From Undaria pinnatifida (Eukaryota > Sar > Phaeophyceae > Laminariales > Alariaceae): 64,000 bases of DNA. Position numbers and translations under genes: made by a program. The stretch spans positions 22,565,699 through 22,629,698 of the forward strand of contig JABAKD010000002.1 of the NCBI GenBank assembly GCA_012845835.1, written 5' to 3'. Below the pieces are notes generated by a model. That model saw only the letters and a program-made list of their open reading frames with translations, did not search any database and was not told the DNA's origin. Within the stretch, counting starts at the first letter, position 1. Each line of letters starts with the position of its first letter. Shown piece after piece: positions 1 through 11,200 of the stretch.

Positions 1-199
1 AGACCGTAGGAACGCCGCAGGAACACCATAGGAATGCCGTAGGCAGGCCGTGGGAATACCGTGGGAAGGCTGTAGGCAGGCCGTGGGATGGCCGTAGGCA
101 AGTCCCCACCTATCCACCCACTCACCCACCGCCCACCCGTAAAACAGTTGACGTTGTTCCCGTCGTTTTGCGCTTCTACTAAACAAAAAAAAACAACAG
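1..199. repeat. Intron end with degenerate ~10-bp tandem repeat
   Basis: Positions 1-105 repeat a short unit of the form CCGTAGGAA(T/C)G / CCGTGGGAATA about ten times with changes. The branch point TACTAAAC and the acceptor at 199 follow. Confidence 0.6.
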
Positions 200-2221
200 A
201 CGAAGCGCAAGGGTAACACTGTCGCAGAAAAGCTGGAGCAGGATGGAGCCTCCTTGGAATCCCTCGGCCTCGTGGTACCCGGCGCTTCTAATCCGGCTCC
301 TTCCTCGACAGCGACGGCATCCACGTCGGCGTCCGACAACGTGTCCTCCTCCTCCGCCTCCTCCTCAAATCCTAACGTTTCTACAAGCGGCGCCGGCGGG
401 GCCGGCACCGCGGCTGCTGGCGCCGGAGCTGGCGCGGCTGGCACCGCGGCTTCCACCGCGCCTCCCCACATTGAGCTCTTGGCTAGGGTCGTCGGCGAGA
501 CCCCCGGCGGTCGCACGGAAGGGGCCACCAAGGGGCAGAAAAAGGAAGACCGTGGTTCTGCCAGTAGCGTGGGCGCGGGCGGGGGTGGCGGTGGGGGCGG
601 CGGAATGAGCAGCCTGGCGGCCACAGTAGCGGGGAAGGTGGAGGCTGGAAGGGCTGCTGCCGCTGGGGTGGCCGGGGTTGCGGTTCGGAAAGGGGGCGAG
701 ACCGCGGCCGCAGCCGCGGCTGCGGCGGCTCCGCCGACGCCGACGCCGCCCGCCACCCCTGCCCCCGCTGACTTGATCGGCATGGAGGATCTCCTCGATG
801 GTTGGACCGAAGACGAAAACCCTTCCCGATGGCAGAGCCTGGCAGTGCCCTCGGAGCACCCGGGGACCGTAACCGTGCTGCGCAGCAAAGGTCGAAGCGA
901 TTGGAGGCAACAGCAGGAACAGCATCGAGAGCGGGAGCCGATACCGCCGTCGCCCCCGCACGGCGTGAGAGACGCGACTGAAGCAGCGGCGGTGACGGCG
1001 GCGATAAGCGTATCAGCGGCCGGCTCAGCGATGTCGCAGGTCACCGATGCGATTCGACCACCAGGAGGTAGTGCGGGTGCTATCGGCGGCGACAGTGGCG
1101 GTGGCGGCGGCGGTGGAGGGCAGGGCGATGTCCAGGAAGCCGTCGACGCGGGAACGGGGCCGAAGAGGCTCTCCTTCCGTCGGCCCAGCACCTCGAGCTT
1201 GGGGGTGTCGAAGACCATTGGGCGCTCGCAGTCGTCTTCGTCCTTTACGCTTCCGACGCGAATGGGTCGGCGATCGTCGCGAGTACCGCCAGCGGAGGAG
1301 CAGGGCGGGGGCGGGACCGCAAGCGGTGGGTCCCCTGCTGCTTCGGCGGTGGCAGCGGGGGGGACGGCGGGGGGGGACCCGACGACTGGGGATGATACCG
1401 ACCGTCGATCGCAGTCGCCGTCGCCCTCGATGAGGGCCACGCTTGACGCGCTGCTGCCGAGCGGGCGCGAGCTGCGAGTGCCGCCGCCGCCGCCACTAGA
1501 ACCGCCGCTCCCGCACAAGGCGGATATGACGCTGGCCGGCGACCCCGCGTCTTCCTCCTCTTCGTACCAGCTGCACGCAGACGGAGCTGGGGGAAGCGGT
1601 GCAGGCGGTGGTGGCGCTAGCGGCGGCGGTAGCGGTAGCGGTAGTGGCGGCGGTGGTGGGAGCGGAGGCGGGAGTACCGTCTCCTCGCTGACTTCCTTAC
1701 CCTCCCTCAGCAGCCTCCTGGCATCCGCGGCGCAGAGCGGGAGGGGGGCCGCTGCCGCCGCCGCGGCCGCATCCTCCTCGGGCGTGGGGCACGTCGAGTC
1801 CGGTAACGGGGCGTCCCCAGGGGCAACCGCCGCCGCCACTGCTGCCGACGCCCCCACGCCCGCGGCGGAGACGGTGGGCGAGCCGCAACACATGGACCAG
1901 CTTTTCGACATGCTCGAGATCGACCTGGGTGTAGGCCGGGGCGAGCTGAGGTCAGGTCGGGAAAGGGGCGGTGGCGGCGATGTGCGCCACAATATATCCC
2001 TGCCTGCGCCCCTGCTTGGGGAAGCGGGGGTGGGTTCTGAGGCACCGGGAGATGACCTCGGCGGGAGACTCGATCCAGAGAACAGAGGCGTTGGTGGGGG
2101 GAGGGGGCGGCAGGGCTGGGGCGGCGCGGCGGAAGGCTGTGCGGGAGCTGTACGGGGCGTGTTCGGGGGAGGTGCCGAGGCAGCCGTCAACCATAATGCC
2201 TCGCTGTGGCGCATTCTTCAG
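200..2221 (+). other. Protease exon 1: long low-complexity N-terminal region
   Basis: A 674-codon exon rich in Gly, Ala, Ser and Pro homopolymers, for example the (GGC/GGT)n runs at 575-603 and 1601-1672. It has little globular character until the last segment, around 1890-1930 (HMDQLFDMLEIDLG) and 2190-2221 (ASLWRILQ). The last piece joins exon 2 to form a stretch that aligns with the armadillo-like region of USP9X. The region is probably disordered. Other frames over this exon are also open because of the high GC content and are shadows. Confidence 0.8.
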
Positions 2222-5200
2222 GTAGGGCTGGCGCGGCGCGGTGCTGCGTTGGTTTTGTTCCGTGTCGCCTTAGTGTGGCTTAGCCTAAGCCTAGAGGAAG
2301 TGTATCTAAACCATGTGACAATACGAGTAATTGTTTTCGCTGCTAAGGGCCGTTCGTAACGAACACCAAGAATGCCAGGAATCGTGACGAAAAACACGTG
2401 ACGTTTTTGCCAATCGTGCTACCTTTTCAGGAGTCCGGACTTTGAATCATTTTGACATTTGAATCGTCTCACATCAAAACCGTTGTCAGGATTACTGACG
2501 GAAAAAAAAACAGGATTTTGTTTTTCAAACGTGGCATCTCAGAATTTCAAGATGCCAGGAATGGTTACATCTGTCAGGGTTCGTGATTTTTTGCGATCGT
2601 CAGGAACGAAACTTAGAGGACAAGCTGCTTCAATTTTGAGTCAGATATGTGCGCAATAGTACAACGGGTTTAATAACTAAACTACTTGGAAGTTTTATCG
2701 ATCACTCAATCGGTCGATTTCACAGCTGACATAATAACCCCCTTTGAACCCAACTAATTTTTCGGGGGCTAAACTACTTGGAATTTGTATCGACCACTCA
2801 ATCGGTCGATTTCACAACTGACATACTTGCAATAGTTTTATGATCTCTTTTTCGTTGATACAACTCCTGCACAACCCCGCCGACGTTTTTGGGGGAAAAC
2901 TGCGTGGCATTAATTAGCATCGACCACTCACTCGGTAAGTTTCACAGCTGATATATTGTTTGCAATAGTTTTATAAAACTCGTATTGGTTGGTTTGCCTT
3001 GGTGTGTTTGTTTCGTTCCAGGCTCTCCCGGTAGATCCGACCGTCGTGAGGAACCTGCGAAGCCTGCGCAAGGCGGAGACGAGCTGGAACGCCCTTCTTG
3101 ACCCCAGCCGGTGCTACAGATTTGTCTACGCACTTCAGGTGACCTTCGTCGTTGTTGTTGTCGGTGGTGGTGGTGGTGGTGGTGGGGAGTGGGGATGGTA
3201 TGTGTTAGTGCTGGTGGTGGCGGTGGTGGTGGTATTGGTGGTGGTGGTGGTAGTGGTGTTGTTGTTGTTGGTGGTGGTGTTGGTGATGTTGCCGCTGCCG
3301 CTACCGCTGCTATGGTTGGTGTTCATGTGGCTGGAGTCGTGGGCCTGCAGGCGGGAAGGAGGAGCTGGCGTGGCAAGAGATTGACACGCGACCATCCATG
3401 AAATCACCAACAATCGGCATCAGCAGTAACGAGAGGCTCGCCCGAAAACACCCCCCTCGCTCGCTCCGCCCCTGCTGCCACGAAACGCAGTGAGCCTCTG
3501 ACGGTTTGGTGCGTGTGCTCACGAGTTAGCCCGGCTCGCACTCCTGTCCCCCTGCTGGCCTTTACTTTCTGCCGCAGGTTGTGGATGCTTTCTGTACCTC
3601 GAGGGCCAATTTGTCAGGGCCGAAGGCTGCTGAGGTTGTGCTGGCTTGGACGTTGCGCTTCTGCAATCTCGGTGGTGTGGCTCATCTTGTCTCCTCGCTT
3701 AAGGTGCCCGCCCACCAATTGTTGCTGGTTTGGTGTGGTGTGGTTTGGCTTGTTTGGTATGGCTTATTTTGGTTCGTTTTCGTTTGGTCTGGTGTGGTTT
3801 GGTTTGGTTTGGTTTGGTTTGGAGTGTGTTTGGTTTGCTTTGGAGTGTGTTTGGTTTGGTTTGGTTTGGTTTGGTTTGGTTTGGTTTGGACTGTGCTTGG
3901 TTTGGTTCGGTTTGGTTCGGTTTGGTTTGGTTTGGTTTGGTTTGGTTTGGTTTGGTTTGGTTTGGTTTGGTTTGGTTTGGTTTGGTTTGGTTCGGTTGGT
4001 TGGTTGGTTGGTTGGGTTGGTCTGGTTGGGTTGGTCTGGTTGGGTTGGGTTTGGTTCGGGTGGTTTGGTTTGGTTTGGTTCGGTTTGGTTCGGTTGCAGG
4101 AGTCGTAGTAGTGGTAGTAGTAGCGGTAGAGTTATTAGTAATCATGGTGCTAATAGTATCAAAAGCATGGTCACCTCATGGCCTCTCGCCCGTCGTGTGC
4201 TCATGCCGAGAGACTATCTAACGCGTGTATGGATACCTGTTGCGGCTCGGCGCAGGCTGTTCGAGAAACGATCAGCGCGGCCAGCGCAGCCGGGGGGGCA
4301 TCGACCGACGTGTCGAGGCTGGAGGCGTGGACGCTCAGCGCAGCGCTGCTGTCGAGGGTGCTTCACCGCTTTTTTCAGCTGGACGTGGCCTACTTTGAGG
4401 TGGGAGATTGTTGACCTATCGCGACGGTAAAACACGCCTCTTTTTCTGTCGATGGTAACAGCCAAGTTGTTGTCTTGATCGCCTGTTACCTCGATGGTAC
4501 GTGGGCTTTCCTTCCTTCTACGTTCCTTTGCCTACTTTTTTATGTTTGTGTGTGCTTGTTAATTTTTTATCAGGTCTTCCCGAAACCAACAATTGATACT
4601 TGAAACCACTTTCTCTAGGACCCTTTTATATTTGATAAATTGACCTTTCTCGTAATAGTTTTGTTTTACTTTGGCTTTTTTTTCTTTTTTTTTTTCGGTC
4701 CTGTGCTCCTCCCTTCTTTCCAGACGTGCTCTCCCGCCGAGAGATGGTCTCCCGCGACCCTCTTTCATGCCTCTCCGCCGACATTACTGCCCAAGGAGCC
4801 CGTGGGGCACCAGGAGAAGGAGAAGGCGAGCTTTTCCTTGCCCAAGATCGCTGGCGCTACTAGCAAGGTGCGGCCCGCGACCAGACCAGACCAGGCTAGG
4901 CTGGCGCAGAATGGTTTGTTTTTTGTTTTATGCGAGTTTTGTCGTTTTTTTTCATAATTTCGTTTTTTTTTGGGCTGTAGGTTTGCGTTCCCCCACTGAC
5001 GAAAGTAGTCGTAGTTTGGCGAGCGCTGTCTTCGCACATCATAGCTGACTAGCAAGGCGGACGAGCAGATAAAAAAGTGAGTTACGTTCTCGTGACGAAC
5101 CCCTCCCCCCCCCCCTCCCCCCTCCCCCGAAGGTCCCCGTCACCCCGCCCTCCATGCGGTGCACACGCGTACCGGTCGCCCGACCCTTGCGGGAAGAGAA

Positions 5201-8200
5201 CATTGTACGTCGCGACGTAGCTCCTCCTGTTTTAACCCATGTGCCCCCGCTCGAAAACGGCAGCTCCCCTACAACTCCTAACTGCTGAAAAGCCTAAACC
5301 CCAACAGCACTCGTGCTGATATATACTGACCCCTGTCGGACCTGCACGAACCATTTTTTGGAGAAGAATACTTGAGAATAATTTGGGTTATAATGTTTGC
5401 GGTAATGAAAGGCGATCGCCTCCATGTGTGACGGCACTACTCTGTAGCTGCTAGCCTGACAGCCACGGTTACCGTAGTGTCTTATGCTTGTGCGGCCTGC
5501 TATATCTGCTGCAACGTGCGCTCGCCTTTCTACACGATGATTGCTCGGGAGAAACTCCTGCCGGGGGGGGCTAGACCACGTTAGTGAGGCGTATATGCAT
5601 ATGCCACTCTCTCTACAAACCCACTATTTTGTTGGAAAGTTTTTTGCTCTAGACCTGCACGCGCTTTTTCGCAGACATCTTTCTTGGAAATCGTCAGGGC
5701 TTTTCACGGGTCAGGTCGAGTCAGGGTCAGCCGTTCCGAACCGCAATATGAAAACCTGCTGACCCGACCCGACCCGACCCGACCCGACCCGACCGTCCCG
5801 TCCCGTGAGATTTCAAGCACCTCCTGACCCGACCCCACTCGACCCGCGAGACTCGGGTCACGACCCGTGAATATAGCCCTGGAAGTAGTGTCCAAACATA
5901 TTTTCACCTTAGACCTGCACCCACGTTGGTGCGGATAAATTACTTGGAAACAGTGTGGGATATGGTTTGAAGCACAGTAGTTCAAGACTCTTCGATTTTT
6001 TGCCTCCGTGTGTGACGACTCGACCCCCTTCCCCAGGAGCCCCCAGCTGTCGAGCCAGACGCGGAGCAGCCTCGGCCTCCAGCTGCCGCGATATGGCTGG
6101 AGTCTGTGGGAGGAGAGGTGCTCTCCGACTTGGTGTACCTCCTGCTGTCGCTCCTCCGTCAGGTAAGACACGGCAGATTGGCAGATTGGAGTTTTCTTTT
6201 GGTGATTGGTGACATGGAGGAAACGCTAGGAGCTGAATGGATGAAAACGTTTGGGCGAATGGTTGGTTGGGTGATTGGGTTAATGGTTGAATGATTGATG
6301 ACATGTTTTGGTGATTTGATTTTTTCAGAGATGGGCTAGGGTTTTTGTGTAGGTACCTATTTCATTGGTATTTCCTTTGGGGCAAACGCTGTTTTTTTTT
6401 TCTTCTGGTGCCCCCTCCGTCACTCTCCGCACTCCCCATTACACCAATCACCCCCCCCCCCCTTCCTTCCCCCCTTCAATTTTCCGCGCACGCAGAGCGT
6501 TCCGATCAAGCCGCTAGTGTCAGCCGTCGCGCACGTGCTAACCCTCGTGGCGGCGCTGGCCGGCGGGGTGGCCGGGGGTACACAAATCCTCGAGCGACAC
6601 CCGGCGCTCGGCAGCCTCCTGCGCGCCCTGTTCGTCCGAGTTTCGAACCGATCGGTGCGCCGCGCCGCCTGCGCGGTGCTTTTTCGCGCTTCACACTGGC
6701 AGGCCCTCGGGCGTGACGCAAGCGACACTGCGGCGGGGGGGGACAGGGATGACGGAGCGGCGGCGGCGGCGGCGGTAGCGGCGATAGCGGTGGGGGCGGG
6801 ACCGGCTGCGGCGACGGCGGCTGCGGTGGCAGCGGCATCGACGGCAGCAAGGCGTGCGTCTGCGAGAGCGGTGACAAGGAGCAGCGGGCTGGCACACGTC
6901 CTGCTTGGCTCCCTAAGGACCGACCTGGCGCGGGTGAAGACGACGTCCTCTGCGCGCTGTGGCGGTGGTGGCGGTGGCGGCCGCGGCCGTGGGCTGTGCG
7001 TCGGGGGGGGGGGTGAGCTGTCTCCGATGCACCGGGCAAGGGGAGACGCGACGCCAATGAACGATAAGAATAATGATTGCAGCGGGAACGGGGAAGGGCT
7101 CGTGCCCGTGGTCGTGCCGCGTCTGCATCTGGTGGAGGTGACCGAATTTGTAGCTGGGCTCGTGCACGTCATGTTGGAGAGCGCTCCCACCGCCGCCGCT
7201 GCCGCTAGTACCACTGGTGCCGTTGGTACGGAGCAGCATGTTCCACCAGTAAGCAATGGTGCTCCCTGTGAAAGTACGAATGGCTCCGCTCCTGCGATTC
7301 CGCTGCAACAGCAACAGCTACTTCCCGATATTCGCGTCGGTGGTGCCCGAGCGCCGGCGCTGCCGGCGAAGCCGCCTCAACCGTCGCAACTGTTTCCGGC
7401 CGTACCATCAACGGGTGCTGCCGCCACCGCCGTCTCCACGGGCGATGGGAGGACGGCCGTTGGTAGCATTGAAGGCGTGGAAGGAGGAGGGGGAGGGGGT
7501 GTGGGGGGTGCGGACTTACCTGATCATGGATCATCCGCTGCGGCTGCTGAATGGCTCTTGGAGGAGGCGGCCAGGCGGCTGGCTGGTCACGAATTCACGG
7601 AGACGTTCAAGTGAGAAGGGGCGCGACGGCGGCGGTGGTGGTGACAGTAGTGGTGGCGTGGTTTCGGTTGCGTCGCGCTCGAAAGGGTTTCGCGGCTGGC
7701 CTTTTTAACGCCTTTGCAGCTGGAAACACGTTTTTGGTAAAAAATTACTTGGAATTAGTATAGGGAGGGGTTTGAGGGCTCTAAAGGGGTTAAATCGAAC
7801 GCGTTTGTGTGAGCGGGCTTGCGGGTTTTTGACCACGCAGGCCGCCACCTTCAGGGCGATCCATGGCTCGGCTAGAGCGAGGGCCTTTTATTGGTGCTGT
7901 GCCCGATAGAAACGATCGACGGTTGGGACTCTCGGCCGTTGAAACGCTCACCGCCGCGCCGCTTATTCGCGCGCCCGTTCCTTGTATATGCCCGCCTTGG
8001 TTATGATCGATTACCCCCCTCCCTCCCCCTCTTACTCCCTCACTTCCTCCCAGGTCGGATGCCTCGGACCGCCTCCTGGTGAGCCTCCTGCACGCGCTGA
8101 CGGTCGCGGTGGCGGGGTCCGGTCGCCGAAAACGCCTTGCGGAAACCCTTTTCTCAAGCTTGGCTTCGGCGTCCCCTCCCCCCTCCTCCACACCTGCCTC

Positions 8201-11200
8201 CTCTGCCGCACTACTGCCGCGCTCTGGGCTGATCCGCTTCTTGTACGAGGGGTGTCTGTTTCCGCCCGCCCGCGACCAGGACTCGACCGGAGATCAGGCA
8301 GGCTCAGGCTCTGCTGGCAGCAGCACCATGGCTGTCCCGCCCGGCGCGTCGCCTGCGGCGACGGGGCTGCCTGCGGCAGTGGCGGCAGCGGCGGCGGCTG
8401 TGGCGGAGAGCTCCCTGGGCCCTCGGTGCAAGAAGCGAGAGTCGAGGCGGGCGGCGTTCGCCCTCCTGTCGGCCCTGTGTCGCGGGGAGGAGGCGCACCT
8501 ACGGCGGGCGTTCGTCCTTCTTGGTGGCCGCGACCTCATGACGAAAAGTTTTCTGGATTCTGACGGTGGCGATGACGAGAGTTGGCCAGTCGCAGCAGCA
8601 GGTGGTGGCGGCGGTGGCGATGGGAGATGGGGTAGGGGGGCGGAGACTGTAGCGGTGGCTGCACCGGCGGTGACGCCGACAGGGGCGGCGGTAGCGGAGG
8701 CCGTGGCTTTGGACGACTTGTCCGGCGCGGGGTCGGGCGAGCCGTGGGACTACGACCCCACGAGCGTGCTGAAGGAGTCTGGACAGCACGTCGGTCTGCA
8801 AAACCAGGTTCGCGGTCTCGTTCTCGGTATTCCGACTAGGATCGAACTAAATCACATGCTGGCCTGGCCCTTATATTTTAGCCGCAACCGTGGCCGTAGC
8901 GAAGTCTTGCGGGAATGGCATATGTAGGAATCGTTCGCTCGCTCGCTTGCTGGCTGCTGACTCGCGTGCATTTGCTGGCTCACTTGCATTTTGCTGGCTC
9001 GCTTGCATTTGCTGGCTCGCTTGCGTTTGTTGGCTCGCTTGCATCTGTTGGCTCGCTTGCGTTTGCTGGCTCGCTTGCTTTTGCTGGCTCGCTTGCTTTT
9101 GCTGGCGTGCTGTCGTTTGCTGGCTCGCTTGCTTGTGTGATCGCTTCCCTTCGAAGTCGTGGTTCGATGCTCGGCAGGTGTATAAAGGGGACGCGTGCGT
9201 GGGTCAACCCCCTTCCCTTCCCCTCCCTCACCCCACCCGACCCCACTTCACCTCACCGTCTGGTGTCCACGTTTTTCCAGGGAGCGACTTGCTACATGAA
9301 CTCCTTGCTGCAGCAGCTGTACCACGTGCCGAAGTTCTCTCTACGGCTGCTCGGCCTGGCGCCGGATCGACGAGTGGACGGGGAAGGAAAGAACGGCCCC
9401 CTCCAGGAAGAAGACGAGGTGCTCCTACAACTCCAGGTGCCCCTTTAGGTGTATAATTATGTTATGAATACCTGGTACGAATTATATACTTATGTATATT
9501 GGGTACGTCGCGTTTTTTTGTTTTGGTTTTAGCGCTTCTTCGCGTTTTGTTTTTGGTGTTTTTGCTTCTTGCACAATGCGCTTTCTTTTTTTTTTAAGGC
9601 CGTCTCTTATAACATCGTTTTTGTATTAAAAAACACGTTTTCGAATCGCATTGCCGGTTTGCAAATCTTACAAGACCTGAAACGGGTGATTTTTTAGGCT
9701 TCCATTTTCGGACATATTTTTCTGATCGCCCCCCCCCAAAAAAAAATGGAGGCCCAGTTTCACCCATAATCGTCGCCGAAAGTGGCATCTGGATTTGGTT
9801 TCCATTCGACATGGTAGGCACCAAGCGCGGTGACAAGCCAAAAACAGCCGTAAGCAGTAGTAGTGCAAGACACAAGACTCGCATCAGACATGTCCATCTG
9901 CTCAGCAAGCAACACGTATCATAGGCGTACTCGAGATGCTGCTGCTTTGTCCCGCTACCCACTTGCACACACCTCGGACCTCACCACGAGCCGATAGGAT
10001 GGGATAGTGATGGTAACGACTACGAAAGCCTTGCCAGTCTCTTCGCAGTCGCGATTGCAGCATTCGCCAAACACAAGCACACGCACACACTGCTCGTACC
10101 GAGGACGAAGACAGCCGCCGTCCGCGACATGTCGTTGTTGACGCACGACATGGACGGGAGCGAGGGGGAAGGCAACCCTCCTCGCGTGAAGCGCACACGG
10201 CGTATGTTCCCTTGCCCCACCTACAAAGCTTCGTCTGCGTGTACGCGCTGAGATGCTCTGGTGCGGCGTACTCGTACGAATACACGTAGTCGAGCGATCG
10301 CCGTTATTGAGTGTTTCGCTCGAACTATGTCCAAAAACACCACGGTAAGTTCGGGTTTAATTATAAGGGTTGTCAATTCAATTCTGCCCGTCTGGTTCTG
10401 CGACCCGAAAATCATCTTATGATCGGAACAACGACCCCGCTCTAAGATGGCCTTCTATGCCTTGTTTCATGCGTGTTTTTTTTTCTGCGTTTCATGCATC
10501 CGACGCGCTTCTGTGTGTGTTTTCGTGTTTTGTGTTTTCCTGTGTGTTCTTGTTTGCCTTTTTTTTGTTTTTGTTCTCGTTGTTTTTGTTTTTGTTTTGT
10601 CTATGCGCTTGCTGGAATGGAGATGAAGGCATCGCAGTGGTCGGAGGAGATATGTAGGCGGTATGTTTACAGGTTACGCTATTTTGAGCAATTTCCGATT
10701 TGGCTTGTAACGCTGAACACGACACAGTCCTTGCATCGTACCAAAGGGTGCATGAGGAACGGGCCGCTGCTTCGCCCAACCCCTCGCCCCTGCAATCCCC
10801 CAACCCCCTCCCCTCCCACCCCGACCCGCCTCCGTGCCTCGTGGATGTGTCTTGTGTTAGGTTCTGTTCGCGTCGCTCCGAATCTCCCAGCGCAAGTTCT
10901 ACGATACCAAGCCGTTCTGTGGCGTGTTCATGGTGAGCCCAGCGCGGGGGAGGGGTGGGGTTAGGGGGAGGGGGGGAGGGGTCGGAGGTGGGGTGGACGG
11001 GGGGTTCGAAGAATGTGGAGGAGGGGATTGCGGAGACGGAGAAAGGGTCTCTGTACGCGTGTCCTGCTGACTCCTATACCGTTACGCCCTTTCGTGTACT
11101 TCTTTCTGCTTTATAAGTGGGAATTGTCGACTTTTGTTTTGCGCGTTCGGACACCGCGGATGCATGCACGCGTGCATGCACTCACACGGGCACGCTCTTG

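Noticed and set aside
1971-2225. Alternative frame in the 3' part of protease exon 1 (ELYGACSGEVPRQ)
   Set aside because: It looked protein-like, but only the long frame gives LWRILQ|ALPVDP, which matches USP9X across the junction.
3513-4430. 305-codon and overlapping frames rich in LVWFG
   Set aside because: They come from the (TTTGG)n repeat; only the small exons at 3578-3703 and 4256-4399 fit the protease.
4724-4867. Other frame of protease exon 5 (DVLSRREMVSRDPLSCL)
   Set aside because: It reads well but meets TAG before the only donor, and its phase does not agree with exon 4.
8938-9142. CRISPR-like array
   Set aside because: The 18-bp units are directly adjacent without spacers and lie in a eukaryotic intron; this is a minisatellite.
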